This document shows positions 1-8,590 of a DNA stretch of 63,356 nucleotides, in pieces. The notes below the pieces were generated by a model, which saw only the letters and a program-made list of their open reading frames with translations, searched no databases and was not told the origin of the DNA. The DNA comes from Verrucomicrobiia bacterium (lineage in GTDB: Bacteria; Verrucomicrobiota; Verrucomicrobiia; JABWAM01). Location of the stretch: NCBI GenBank assembly GCA_028687435.1, contig JAQUAF010000028.1, forward strand, positions 1 to 63,356. Direction: 5' to 3'. Every line of letters begins with the position of its first letter. Within the stretch, counting starts at the first letter, position 1. Position numbers and translations under genes: made by a program.

Positions 1-193
1 CAGGTCATTGACAAACGCATGTCCAAAAAACAGCAGATGCGCTGGACACCTTTCGGGGCTCATCAGCTCCTTCAAGTCCGCACCAAGGTTCTCAACGACG
101 AATGGGAGGCCACCTTCCGCAGTTGGTGTACCCTCAATTCCATCCGGAACTCCAAAAGGCGGCCTGATTTTGCCCCCGGAATTTTATGCTCTC
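1..193 (+). mobile_element. 3' end of an ISKra4-like element (copy 1, cut by window edge)
   Basis: The first 193 bases match the 3' end of the intact copy at 8591-10087 almost base for base. They encode the transposase tail with the VIDKRMSKKQQMRW segment. A two-base insertion near 128 shifts the frame so the normal C-terminus is lost. The shared right end is the sequence ending TTTTATGCTCTC; after it the three copies diverge, which places the boundary. The rest of the element lies outside the window, so whether the copy is complete is unknown. Confidence 0.85.
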
Positions 194-234
194 CTCTCGT
201 GAAAATCATTGAGAATGAATATAATTGATATGCT

Positions 235-279
235 ACACTTTGTCAAAGTGTTTGACATCGCGCTGTTATAGTTTATTCT
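235..279 (+). promoter_or_regulatory. Promoter and candidate operator of the MFS transporter gene
   Basis: A 17-base palindrome, ACACTTT-GTC-AAAGTGT (235-251), abuts a consensus -35 TTGACA (252-257), followed after 16 bases by TATTCT (274-279) as -10. The transporter ATG is at 323. A similar palindrome overlaps the promoter of the GntR/LacI-type regulator near 8511-8524, so the inferred role is an operator for that regulator. Binding is inference. Confidence 0.55.
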
Positions 280-322
280 AAACAGATAACATTACACAAC
301 CCTGGTTCCGCCTCTGAAATAG

Positions 323-2023
323 ATGAAAGCCGCTCTTGCGCCTACAGTTTCCCATGCGGCCGCGGAGCGCGAGGCCCGGGGTGAAACGGTTTATCGTTGC
401 GGCAATCTGGCTTACACGAAACGCGGCTTGGTCGTCTTGTTTGCCTGGATGCTCTGGGGCGACCTGTGCTACACACTCATGGAAGCGGTGGTGCCCAGTA
501 TTCTCCCGCTTAAATTGCGAAGTCTTGAGTCGTCTAATTGGCTGATCGGCGCAATCATGGGCACGTTGCCCGGGGTCTTCAGCACGACGATTTGCCCTTG
601 GGTTAGTTTCAAGAGCGACCGTTATCGCAGCAAATGGGGGCGGCGGATCCCCTTCATCATGTGGACGCTGCCGTTTTTAACCGCTTCGCTGGTTCTCATC
701 GGCTGCAGCGATGCGATCGGCGCCTGGGCTTATCGGCAATTCTTCCAAGGCAGCGGAGTGCGGCAGGCCGCCGTGGTGATAGCATTGCTGGCCGTTTTCG
801 CGGGCTTGTTTGACTTGTTCAATATGTTTGTGGGGTCCGTTTATAGCTATCTTTTCAGGGATGTGGTGCCGGAAAAAGCGCTGGCCCGATTCATGGCTTA
901 TTTTCGCTTGATCGGCGTTCTCAGCAGTGCGGCATTTAACTTTTTTGTCTTCAAATATGCCGAGAGCCACATGCGCGAGATTTACCTCGGCGCGGCCGCG
1001 CTGTACGGCGTTGGTTTCACGCTCATGTGCCTGAAGGTCAAAGAGCGGACTTACCCCCCTTTTCCGGAGCAGGTCCAAGCGCCGAGTCTTAAGCGCGATC
1101 TTCAGACGTTCGCCAAAGAAAGCTATTCCATTTCATTCTATTGGAATATCTTTTTGGACAACATGCTTGGCTCGGCCGGCGGGTGCGCCGCCGTCTTTAC
1201 GATATTTTTCTACAAGTCGATGGGACTGGAGCTAGATCTCTTCGGCAAGATCGCGGCAGTGAGTGGGGTTAGCATCGCAATCTGCCTGACCTTTATCGGG
1301 CACTACGTGGACCGCTGGCATCCCGTTCGTGTTGCCGCATACATGGCGCCGTTGGTCGGTTTGGGGATGTTGAACTCTTGCGTTTGGATCTGGGTCCAGG
1401 GTGCGCCGCCGCCCCAACTCTTCTTTTGGGCTACGATCGTGTTCGGTCTGTTTTGCTGTCTTGGCGTGGCCGCCTTTACCGCCTCGGGGGGTCCTCGTCA
1501 AATGGAGCTTTTCCCGGCGGAGCGATACGGACAATTTTGCGGAGCGCAAGCTTTGTTGGTCGCGGGAATGAAAATGGGGGGCGGCGTCGTGGCGGGGGTG
1601 TGCATTGATAGCCTAAAGCACGTGCTTCCGGACGGCGATTGCGCCTATCGGTACATCTTCGTGTGGCAACTGGGCTTTGCGGCGTTGGCCTTATTTTTTC
1701 ATTGTCGGGCGTACCGGGCTTGGAAGCGGTTGGGCGCGGAAAGCGGTTATACGCCGCCACACAAAAGTTTCAACGTGCGCAAACTCCTCGCTCAAGCGCC
1801 ATCTCCCGGTCCCTCGGTTGGCGGCGCCGTTAATCGCCAATGTGCCGGATTGTTTTTGCTCGCCTTGCTTGGCGCCTGGGTATTCGCCGCGATATTTCTG
1901 GTTTACTTCGGCCTTTTCCGCCACGAAATCCGGAACACCTTGGTTTTTCTGGTCCAACTCATCCTCATCACGGCCTTGTTTCCGCTCTACCGTAAACTAC
2001 TGCGCTTTTTGGAGGCGCCCTGA
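323..2023 (+). CDS. MFS sugar transporter
   Basis: A 566-residue polytopic membrane protein with about 12 hydrophobic segments. The N-terminal half has the family signature after the second helix (residues about 92-103, SFKSDRYRSKWGRRIPF), the basic loop typical of MFS/GPH-type sugar symporters. It probably imports a glycoside or sugar-acid released by the secreted proteins encoded downstream; the substrate cannot be read from sequence. The ATG at 323 lacks a strong ribosome site but lies 44 bases after a good -10 box. The gene stands between two ISKra4-like copies and converges on the DUF4838 operon, which it probably serves. Confidence 0.85.
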   Translation: MKAALAPTVSHAAAEREARGETVYRCGNLAYTKRGLVVLFAWMLWGDLCYTLMEAVVPSILPLKLRSLESSNWLIGAIMGTLPGVFSTTICPWVSFKSDRYRSKWGRRIPFIMWTLPFLTASLVLIGCSDAIGAWAYRQFFQGSGVRQAAVVIALLAVFAGLFDLFNMFVGSVYSYLFRDVVPEKALARFMAYFRLIGVLSSAAFNFFVFKYAESHMREIYLGAAALYGVGFTLMCLKVKERTYPPFPEQVQAPSLKRDLQTFAKESYSISFYWNIFLDNMLGSAGGCAAVFTIFFYKSMGLELDLFGKIAAVSGVSIAICLTFIGHYVDRWHPVRVAAYMAPLVGLGMLNSCVWIWVQGAPPPQLFFWATIVFGLFCCLGVAAFTASGGPRQMELFPAERYGQFCGAQALLVAGMKMGGGVVAGVCIDSLKHVLPDGDCAYRYIFVWQLGFAALALFFHCRAYRAWKRLGAESGYTPPHKSFNVRKLLAQAPSPGPSVGGAVNRQCAGLFLLALLGAWVFAAIFLVYFGLFRHEIRNTLVFLVQLILITALFPLYRKLLRFLEAP

Positions 2024-2349
2024 AGAACCACGCAAAGCAATCCTGCCGCGTGATCCCTTTTCAAATCTCTGCGGCTATTTCCGTGAACTTGGTGCGCGGC
2101 GCCTTCTTCCCCAAAGTGATTCTGAGTCCAAATGGCCGATGGGTTACCCCGGCCAAAGCACTGCGCCCTCAGGGGAGCTGGGCTCTGCGAAGGCGAATGT
2201 TTTTGGTGCAGCGATTTCGGAATGATTTTCTTTCAGATCGCTAAGATCCGGTCTATCAAGGGGATAAGGGGATTTGGAGCAGATTCGTTTTGGCGGGCAG
2301 ATTCTTTTTTGTTGCATTTTTTGGATTTTGCGATATCTTCTGGATATCT
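2024..2349. other. Intergenic stretch, nothing recognised
   Basis: No gene is visible between the transporter and the DUF6788-like ORF. The left end of the degraded IS copy should lie here, but no good match to the known IS terminus (GAGCATAAAA type) could be found. No clear terminator was seen. Confidence 0.5.
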
Positions 2350-2679
2350 ATGGCGAAGGATCACCAACTCCAGACGCTTTCCACCCTTGCGTTGCGTAAA
2401 CGCAAGCTCTTCCTGCTCAAAAAGCTGCAATTGCCCCCGCAGCTTATCCGGGCATCGGTGGTGGAAAGGTTCACCAAGTGCGGAAAACCCAACTGCCGGT
2501 GTTTGCAGGGCCATTTGCACGGCCCCTTCTATTACCTGACCCAGTGTCTGGGGGTGGGACGGATGCGCAAATTCCTGCTCAAAACCCCGGAGGCCCAACA
2601 GCAGGCCCGCGAGGCGGTCAAAGCTTTCAATGAGTATTACGATCAGTTGCACCGGATCCTGCAGATCAGCTTCGGCTGA
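2350..2679 (+). CDS. DUF6788-like protein (IS-associated), probably 3'-truncated
   Basis: A 109-residue protein starting at the ATG at 2350. It has the cysteine motif CGKPNCRC followed by HGPFYYL (residues about 43-60), which I associate with DUF6788 proteins encoded next to ISKra4-type transposases. The last residues and the stop codon fall exactly at a junction where transposase sequence begins (about 2674), so the natural C-terminus was probably lost in a deletion. The function of the family is unknown. The intact copy at 8591-10087 has no equivalent gene. Confidence 0.6.
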   Translation: MAKDHQLQTLSTLALRKRKLFLLKKLQLPPQLIRASVVERFTKCGKPNCRCLQGHLHGPFYYLTQCLGVGRMRKFLLKTPEAQQQAREAVKAFNEYYDQLHRILQISFG

Positions 2680-3066
2680 TCGTCGGCATTGACGGCGGTT
2701 ATGTGCGCGGACGCGATGGGAATTGTTTCGAAGCCATTGCCGGCAAGAGCATTTTGAGTTTTCGCCGTGGGGAGGAGGGCAACGATCCCTCCATCAAATG
2801 TTTTGCTTTCGTCCAAAACCACGATGACAAACCCAAACGCCGGCTTCATGAGCTGCTGAAATCGCAAGGGTTGCAGGCCAATCAACAGATCACCTTTCTG
2901 TCCGATGGCGGTGACGATGTTCGTAATCTCCAGCGGTATATGAGCCCGCAGTCCGCACCAAGGTTCTCAACGACGAATGGGAGGCCACCTTCCGCAGTTG
3001 GTACCCTCAATTCCATCCGAAACTCCAAAAGGCGGCCTGATTTTGCCCCCGGAATTTTATGCTCTC
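2674..3066 (+). pseudogene. ISKra4-like transposase remnant with two deletions (copy 2)
   Basis: Bases from about 2675 match the intact copy from 9243 (the IVGIDGGYVRGRDG segment with the first catalytic Asp) as far as 2950, then jump to sequence equivalent to 9971 onward, finishing at the common right end (3066). The jump removes about 454 bases including the catalytic Glu region and occurs at a shared AG. Nothing functional can be made. Together with the DUF6788-like ORF this is a deletion derivative of the same element family. Confidence 0.85.
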
Positions 3067-3186
3067 ATCAAGTGGGGCCTCGATCGTTCCAACTTCACTT
3101 CAAAATGCGGTTTGTACGCATAATCGATCCCCGATAACCCTGTCGAACCCAAAAAACCTCAAAAAATAGTCTGTTTTGGCCGAATC

Positions 3187-4113
3187 TTAACCGTCGTACC
3201 GCCAAAAATTACACGGATGTGGCGCTATGGCCTTATTGGAGAAATCCGCCACCTTGGCCGCCAGCGTCTGGCGCAGCTCGCTTAGTTGGCGGCGAGCGCG
3301 TTCCGCTTCGTCCGCGGGGAGCTTGCCCTTGAGCTCGTCCAGGTCGAATTCGGCAAAATCAAGCAGCGTTTCGATTTCATTACTCGCCGAGGTAATTTGA
3401 AAGGCCACGGCTTTTTGCTGGAGGGTAATTTCCGCTTTCAGCTTTTCGCGCGCCAGGAGGGCCTTGGCTTGTTCCCGGTCCAGTTCCGCTGGCGGCCGCG
3501 CCAACAGAGCTTGCAGAATTTTGCCAGCCGTCGCGGGATCCAGTGTTTGGTTCTCGATTAATTCCGAGACTTGGGCCGTGGTGGTGATCGGCGTGACGAC
3601 GACATCGTCCAGGCCGATCATTCCGCCGGCAAAGCCCCAGGGCCACGGCATGAATGTAAGCTGCAGCGTGCCGCCGGGTTCGGCGGCCGAGCAAACGACA
3701 TAGGTGAATTTCCGCCAGTTCGCGCTGCTAAAGAAAAAATTGGCCGCAGGGGCTTTGCCCCCGCGAATAATCTGCAGTTGCCCTTTTACTTCTCCCTGCG
3801 TCTTGCCCCACAAGCTTATCTGGTAATAAGTGCTGGGTGCGCAGGGAACGGCCTGTTGGATCCCCTGCCAACCCGCGCTGGCGTCATCCTGATTTTTAAC
3901 GACCAGGGCGGCCTTGCCGCTCTGGGCCTGCGTTGGATCGCGATAGGCCGTCTTACTGGTCGACTGCCTGCGGGACCAGCCTGCTGGCAACGTCGGATCA
4001 TTTGGCGCCGTTTCTTCGAAGTCGCCATTTTTGACAAGGTTTGGCGCCGGCTCCGCTCCATTGGCGAGGCATCCAGCGAGGAACAACACGATTGTCGGAA
4101 TTAGCTTGTCCAT
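3187..4113 (-). CDS. Secreted carbohydrate-binding lipoprotein
   Basis: A 308-residue protein. The start at 4113 gives MDKLIPTIVLFLAGC, a signal peptide ending in a perfect lipobox (LAGC, Cys15), so it is probably lipid-anchored. Residues about 25-170 have the pattern NLVKNGDFEE...GW and a terminal DDVVV strand typical of CBM4/9-like jelly rolls. The C-terminal 110 residues are charged and helical. It is the last gene of the regulator/DUF4838 operon, 52 bases after the DUF4838 gene, and probably binds the glycan handled by the neighbours. An upstream in-frame start at 4185 would hide the signal peptide and is less likely. Confidence 0.7.
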   Translation of the reverse strand: MDKLIPTIVLFLAGCLANGAEPAPNLVKNGDFEETAPNDPTLPAGWSRRQSTSKTAYRDPTQAQSGKAALVVKNQDDASAGWQGIQQAVPCAPSTYYQISLWGKTQGEVKGQLQIIRGGKAPAANFFFSSANWRKFTYVVCSAAEPGGTLQLTFMPWPWGFAGGMIGLDDVVVTPITTTAQVSELIENQTLDPATAGKILQALLARPPAELDREQAKALLAREKLKAEITLQQKAVAFQITSASNEIETLLDFAEFDLDELKGKLPADEAERARRQLSELRQTLAAKVADFSNKAIAPHPCNFWRYDG

Positions 4114-4165
4114 TATTCGGTCTTTCGTTTGGTGTAGTGAGCGCGGCTCTGCATTCGGCCGCGCC

Positions 4166-6097
4166 TCATTCCCCGTCAGCTTCAATGAAAGCTCGGGGGG
4201 ACGCTTTTTGAGGCGGCGTTTGCGGGTCGCTGGCGGTTTGCTTCACGAGCCAGGGATAGTTCTCGCGCAAGATTTTAGAGAGTTCGTAAAAGCCAGCGGG
4301 TGAGTTCAAGATGAGCTGAATTCCACTCGCATCGATATATCGTTGCGTCGCTTGCTCCAGCGGCGGGATTTCTTCGTATTTGGCCATGGCTTGCTCCTTT
4401 TCTTTGGCGCGCGCAAGCTTATGAATATCGAGATAGAGGGTACCTATTTTGCGAGCGAGGGTGTCGTAGCCGAACAAAATCTGTTGATAGCGAATGTGAT
4501 TCGCGGTTCGCGCATTTTCCGCGGCGCGTTCCGCGTTTTTGAGATCGAGTTCGCACTCCGCGAAAGCGCTGGCTTCAAAATGGCTGAAATATTGCTGCAT
4601 GGCCTCCGCCGCCTTGCCAAAATAGCGGGCGCAAAAGCTTTTGGTCACCTCCGCCGGGTCGGCGTCCACATTCCAGAGCAGCTCCGCCAGCAAGTAGTGA
4701 TTGAGGAGATAAGGTCGCCACCAATTGTAACTGCCCTGGCTTACCAAGCCCGCCACGCGGTGATCGGCGAAATACTTAAGCGAGTTCTTGATATTGCCCG
4801 AAAGGACCATTGGCCGGGCTTCCCACGAGGAGCGGCCGCAATAATATTCATAAATGAAAACCTCGGGGACGAGTTCGCCCCATTCCTGAATCACGCGGCG
4901 GTAATAGCCGTTAATATCCGGGCAGGAATAGTAGGGAACCGCGTTGGTGGCGGACATGTCGCTGGCCGTGCGTTCAAAAAAAGCGAGCATGGCAATGACA
5001 TTCGGCAGGGGTTTGGCCTGTTTGGGAACCGGAGCGGTTGCCACGTAGCCCTGGTAGACGATTTTCTTGGCGGGGAATCGCGTTGCGGCCTCGGCCGCCA
5101 CCGAGTTGACGGCGTGGAGCAGTTTGTCCGACGCCCGTGCCTGGGCGGAGATGATCTCCCATCGTTCGTTTCCGCAGAGCGGACATTCACACCAGCCATA
5201 GCCGTCGTCCTGGGAGGGATGAAAAGAATCAATCTCCGGATGCCGCTCCATGAACGCGACATAATTGTCGGTATAAATTTTAAGGGCATCCTTATTGAAG
5301 GTGCAAAATTGACGCGGGATCCGTTTGTCCGATTTTGCCGGCAGACTGTAGTATTCCGGATGCTCGGCCAAATATTTCGCGGATGGAATAAAGTACTGGA
5401 ATCCATGGGTTGCCGCCGAAAGCAGGATGCCGCGCTTTTGGATCTCCGGTAGAAGCCGCGCTTGATAGACGGGCGAATCACACGTTTGGAAACGGAAGCC
5501 GACGCGGTTCAGTTTGCGCTTTGCCATCCAGTCGATAATGCGCGGGTCTTCGTTGGTGGCGTAGCCCCGATATTTGAAGGTGGCGCTCTTCCGATATTTC
5601 ACCTTGGGCAGCGCGATTTCTTTCTGGCAAGGGACGATTTCCTCTTCTGAAAATGGCCCCGGCCAGAAGACCCCGAACTCCTGTTCCAGCAAATCATAGA
5701 CCGCATATAAGCTGGCCCGGGGATTGCTGCCGGTCAGCAGAAGATTACTATCGCGGGTTTCAACCTGAAAGGCATCGTGCTCCGTTTCGCTTTGGGAAAA
5801 CGCGCTGGCCGCGCCCTCCCCTTCCCGTTCCGCGCCAGGGGTGTTGGCGGGGGTTCTGATCCGAATCATCCGTTTGGGGCGTTCCTCGCCGGCTTGCACA
5901 ATCGGCAGGGTCGCGCCGCAGATTTTCCGCAAATATTTCTGGAGTTCTTCTGCGGCGAAAGCCTCTGGCGGGGATGCCGCGCGGCCCACAACGATGACAT
6001 ATTCGCTTTTGCCACCTTCCGCGAGCGTTGCGCCCTTCGCGGTCCAGGGCCCCCAGGCGAGGGCTGCGGCAAACATAATGGGCCAGGATTTGCGCAT
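4166..6097 (-). CDS. DUF4838 secreted protein, probable glycoside hydrolase-like
   Basis: A 643-residue protein. The ATG at 6097, preceded by GGAG, opens a signal peptide (MRKSWPIMFAAALAWG). Residues about 30-120 resemble the alpha-glucuronidase/hexosaminidase-type N-terminal domain (AAEELQKYLRKICGA). The central part (about 165-480) is the DUF4838 barrel with many aromatic residues and a CxxCG pair (CECPLCGN), perhaps a metal or structural site. Members sit in polysaccharide-degradation loci of Verrucomicrobiota and Planctomycetes, but the reaction is not established. It lies 22 bases after the preceding gene in one operon. Confidence 0.8.
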   Translation of the reverse strand: MRKSWPIMFAAALAWGPWTAKGATLAEGGKSEYVIVVGRAASPPEAFAAEELQKYLRKICGATLPIVQAGEERPKRMIRIRTPANTPGAEREGEGAASAFSQSETEHDAFQVETRDSNLLLTGSNPRASLYAVYDLLEQEFGVFWPGPFSEEEIVPCQKEIALPKVKYRKSATFKYRGYATNEDPRIIDWMAKRKLNRVGFRFQTCDSPVYQARLLPEIQKRGILLSAATHGFQYFIPSAKYLAEHPEYYSLPAKSDKRIPRQFCTFNKDALKIYTDNYVAFMERHPEIDSFHPSQDDGYGWCECPLCGNERWEIISAQARASDKLLHAVNSVAAEAATRFPAKKIVYQGYVATAPVPKQAKPLPNVIAMLAFFERTASDMSATNAVPYYSCPDINGYYRRVIQEWGELVPEVFIYEYYCGRSSWEARPMVLSGNIKNSLKYFADHRVAGLVSQGSYNWWRPYLLNHYLLAELLWNVDADPAEVTKSFCARYFGKAAEAMQQYFSHFEASAFAECELDLKNAERAAENARTANHIRYQQILFGYDTLARKIGTLYLDIHKLARAKEKEQAMAKYEEIPPLEQATQRYIDASGIQLILNSPAGFYELSKILRENYPWLVKQTASDPQTPPQKASPRAFIEADGE

Positions 6098-6119
6098 GGG
6101 CGGCTCCGTTGGAAACAAG

Positions 6120-7319
6120 TTATTCGGCGTCCTCGTAAAGCTCGAGTTCCGCCAGCGATTTTAGACCGGCGCTATCGCCGATGTTTACTTTAACCGCCTC
6201 GACGAGCTCGGAAGGGCGCAGGTAAACATAGGCGAGCGCTTGCGAATTGGCGTAACGGTAATCTTTGATTTTCCGCCAACCGGCTTTCGTCCGAATCGAA
6301 AGTTCCGCGGATTCAACCCCGCGCGGTTTCAGGCAAAGACCTATCTTGGAAATCCGATAAGGATGGTCGAGCTCGACCGCGAAAGAGCTGTTCGGGTCCT
6401 CGCCCTCGTAAACCCCGCTGCCGTATTCCGGCGAACCGTCAAAAACACCGGCGATTCCCATGGCCGGGAACGCCGCCTTGCGCAAAGTCATGTTGGTTTC
6501 GACTTTGATCCTTTTCGCTTTATACAACGCCAGCAGATCGAGTTTCCGGTCCAGCGCGGGATAATGTTTGACGTACATTTTGCCTTTTTGATCCTCGGCT
6601 TTCACGCAGTAGGTATGCTGGGCGCGAACTTCCAGCGTGCGTTCGAAACGATTGGTGGAGAGGAGGCCGGAATCAAAAACCTTGCGATTGGCCTCGTCCA
6701 AAAGGCAGACCTGTTTTAAGTCGGGCACGTCAACCTTGAGCGCCAATTGAACGTTCGCGTAACTTAGATAGAAATCGTCGAAGTAAGCCGTGCCCACTTG
6801 GTCGTAAAACAGCGTGGTAAGGGGACCGACCGCGGCGACATCTTGGGTGAGAACCAAAATCTTTTCGGCATAGGTCCATTCGTGCGAATCCTTCGCAAAC
6901 GAAGGGGCCGGTAAATAGTTGCCGGCTTGAAGCGCAAGACCGAAAACCCCGCCCGTAGGAAGGACCCCGGTGGCCTTGGACCAGGCGCCTACGACGAGGG
7001 CCAGGTCCTTTTTGAAAGGCAGGGGGGCATTCTTGCCAATGCCCAGTTGCCGGAAACTTTTGTTTTCACCTCTTTTGCCGGTGAGTTTGATGGAATATTT
7101 CCCGGAGTGCGCGGCTTCGGTGCTAAGCCCGTCCTCCGGACCCGTTCCATGGAATTCCCAATAAGGAACGCCGGGGCTGAACTCGGCGGGCTCTTCAAAG
7201 CCCGGGTTCTTGACGAAATTGGAGGCCGGCAACGGCGGATCCGAGGTGATGAGGATGGGTTCCGAATGCAGAACCTGACACCCCAAACCGATCAAGAACG
7301 AGAGCGCAATTTTCTTCAT
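6120..7319 (-). CDS. Secreted protein with CBM-like and discoidin-like domains
   Basis: A 399-residue protein with an N-terminal signal sequence (MKKIALSFLIGLGCQVLHS). Residues about 33-190 have the NFVKNPGFEE start and the YFDDFYLSY end typical of a CBM4/9-like jelly roll. Residues about 275-399 resemble an F5/8-type C (discoidin) fold, ending in LAELELYED. It probably binds carbohydrate outside the cytoplasm. It is the first gene after the regulator (33 bases) and upstream of the DUF4838 gene. No catalytic residues are recognised. Confidence 0.7.
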   Translation of the reverse strand: MKKIALSFLIGLGCQVLHSEPILITSDPPLPASNFVKNPGFEEPAEFSPGVPYWEFHGTGPEDGLSTEAAHSGKYSIKLTGKRGENKSFRQLGIGKNAPLPFKKDLALVVGAWSKATGVLPTGGVFGLALQAGNYLPAPSFAKDSHEWTYAEKILVLTQDVAAVGPLTTLFYDQVGTAYFDDFYLSYANVQLALKVDVPDLKQVCLLDEANRKVFDSGLLSTNRFERTLEVRAQHTYCVKAEDQKGKMYVKHYPALDRKLDLLALYKAKRIKVETNMTLRKAAFPAMGIAGVFDGSPEYGSGVYEGEDPNSSFAVELDHPYRISKIGLCLKPRGVESAELSIRTKAGWRKIKDYRYANSQALAYVYLRPSELVEAVKVNIGDSAGLKSLAELELYEDAE

Positions 7320-7352
7320 GCGTGGAATGGGATTGTTGATGGGCGCTGCCGA

Positions 7353-8486
7353 TCACTCTGGCAAGGCGGGAATTCGAAGGTGCTGGACGTCCGGCGCGGC
7401 GGCGCGGCCTTCGATCCTGGCAATGACCGTTTTGGCGGCCAACTGCCCCATTTCCCGATCATGGCGTTTCACCGTCACCACGGGGAAAGGGTAGAGCGCG
7501 GTTTCAATGCTGGCATCCGTTTGGACCGCGCCAATGCGCAGCGTTTGAATCAGCGCCGGGTCCGTTTCCCAAAGCTGCAACAAGCACGCCCGACTATTAA
7601 CGGCCAGGGCGGGAATCACCAGCGAATCGAAATTGCCGCGATTTTGCCGGATGGTTTCCGCGATGAAGCCCATCGCGGTGGCGAAGCTCTCCCCCGCCGC
7701 CAGTTCCCGCCGAAAGATAAGGGCGTTGCTTGGCGATAAACGGCTCTTCTTCAGGGCGTCTTCGAGGCCGCGAATTTGAGCGGCGGTCGCCTTTTGCATG
7801 TTTGGCCCGCTGAGCAGCAGAAGCAGAATCTTCCGACTCCCCGCCCGGATCAATTTGGCCGCGAGCTGTCGGGCGTGATTGTGCATATCGATGCCGACGG
7901 AATCAACCGCGCACTCATCGCAGTAGCAATCGACAACCACGCCGGGAATTTTGCTCTTTTTAAGAAGCAGGGATCTTTCAGGCAGGCCCGCAAAATCCAA
8001 CGTCGCCAAGATGATGCCGGTCATCCGGTCCTGAATGAGTTCCTCAAGAATGGCGGATTCCGATTTGGTTTGCGCTGAAAATTTAAGAACGAGGTCGTAG
8101 CCTTGGGCGCCAAGCACCTCCTCGATTCCGTGCAAAATGCGACCGTAGAAAAGGCCGATTTCGGCGGCGGGAATGACCACGGCAACCCGCCCCTTCTTTT
8201 GGTGCGGCTGCGCGACAAAGGTTCCGCGCCCCTGCTCCCGGAAAATCAAACCCTCCTGAATCAGCTCTTGCAACGCCAAACGGACCGTGTTGCGGCTCAA
8301 GCCCAGCGAGGCGCACAATTGGGGCTCGGAAGGCAGCCGCGCGCCTTTGGACAATTTGCCATCGAGAATCTGCGCCTTGAGCTGCTGCCTCGCCAGATCG
8401 CGCAGCGCCGGGATTCTCCGGACGAATTTTCGCTGCAAAATCTGTTCGCGAATCTCGTCCTCTATTTCAGTGTACTTCGTATGCAC
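7353..8486 (-). CDS. GntR/LacI-type transcriptional regulator
   Basis: A 377-residue chimeric regulator. Residues about 25-95 form a GntR winged helix (GARLPSEPQLCASLGLSRNT, then GRGTFV). Residues about 105-375 are a LacI/periplasmic-binding-type sensor domain for a sugar or sugar-derived ligand. It heads the operon encoding the secreted carbohydrate proteins. The GTG start at 8486 lies only six bases from a -10 box, so the transcript could be leaderless or the true start lies further in. A palindrome resembling the one before the transporter gene overlaps its -35, suggesting autoregulation and joint control. Confidence 0.85.
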   Translation of the reverse strand: MHTKYTEIEDEIREQILQRKFVRRIPALRDLARQQLKAQILDGKLSKGARLPSEPQLCASLGLSRNTVRLALQELIQEGLIFREQGRGTFVAQPHQKKGRVAVVIPAAEIGLFYGRILHGIEEVLGAQGYDLVLKFSAQTKSESAILEELIQDRMTGIILATLDFAGLPERSLLLKKSKIPGVVVDCYCDECAVDSVGIDMHNHARQLAAKLIRAGSRKILLLLLSGPNMQKATAAQIRGLEDALKKSRLSPSNALIFRRELAAGESFATAMGFIAETIRQNRGNFDSLVIPALAVNSRACLLQLWETDPALIQTLRIGAVQTDASIETALYPFPVVTVKRHDREMGQLAAKTVIARIEGRAAAPDVQHLRIPALPE

Positions 8487-8492
8487 ATCCAG

Positions 8493-8524
8493 AAATTAGA
8501 CGATCTACAACACATTGTCAAGTG
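8493..8524 (-). promoter_or_regulatory. Regulator promoter with candidate operator
   Basis: Read on the minus strand: TTGACA (8516-8521), a 17-base spacer, then TAATTT (8493-8498). The -35 lies inside CACATTGTCAAGTG (8511-8524), an imperfect palindrome close to CACTTTGTCAAAGTG (236-250) in front of the transporter gene. Role as an autoregulatory operator is inferred. Confidence 0.5.
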
Positions 8525-8590
8525 ATGCGCTTATTATTCTGCGGTTCCGAATCCCCCCCTTTCAAAAGCGTCCGGGGATAGAGGGGAACC

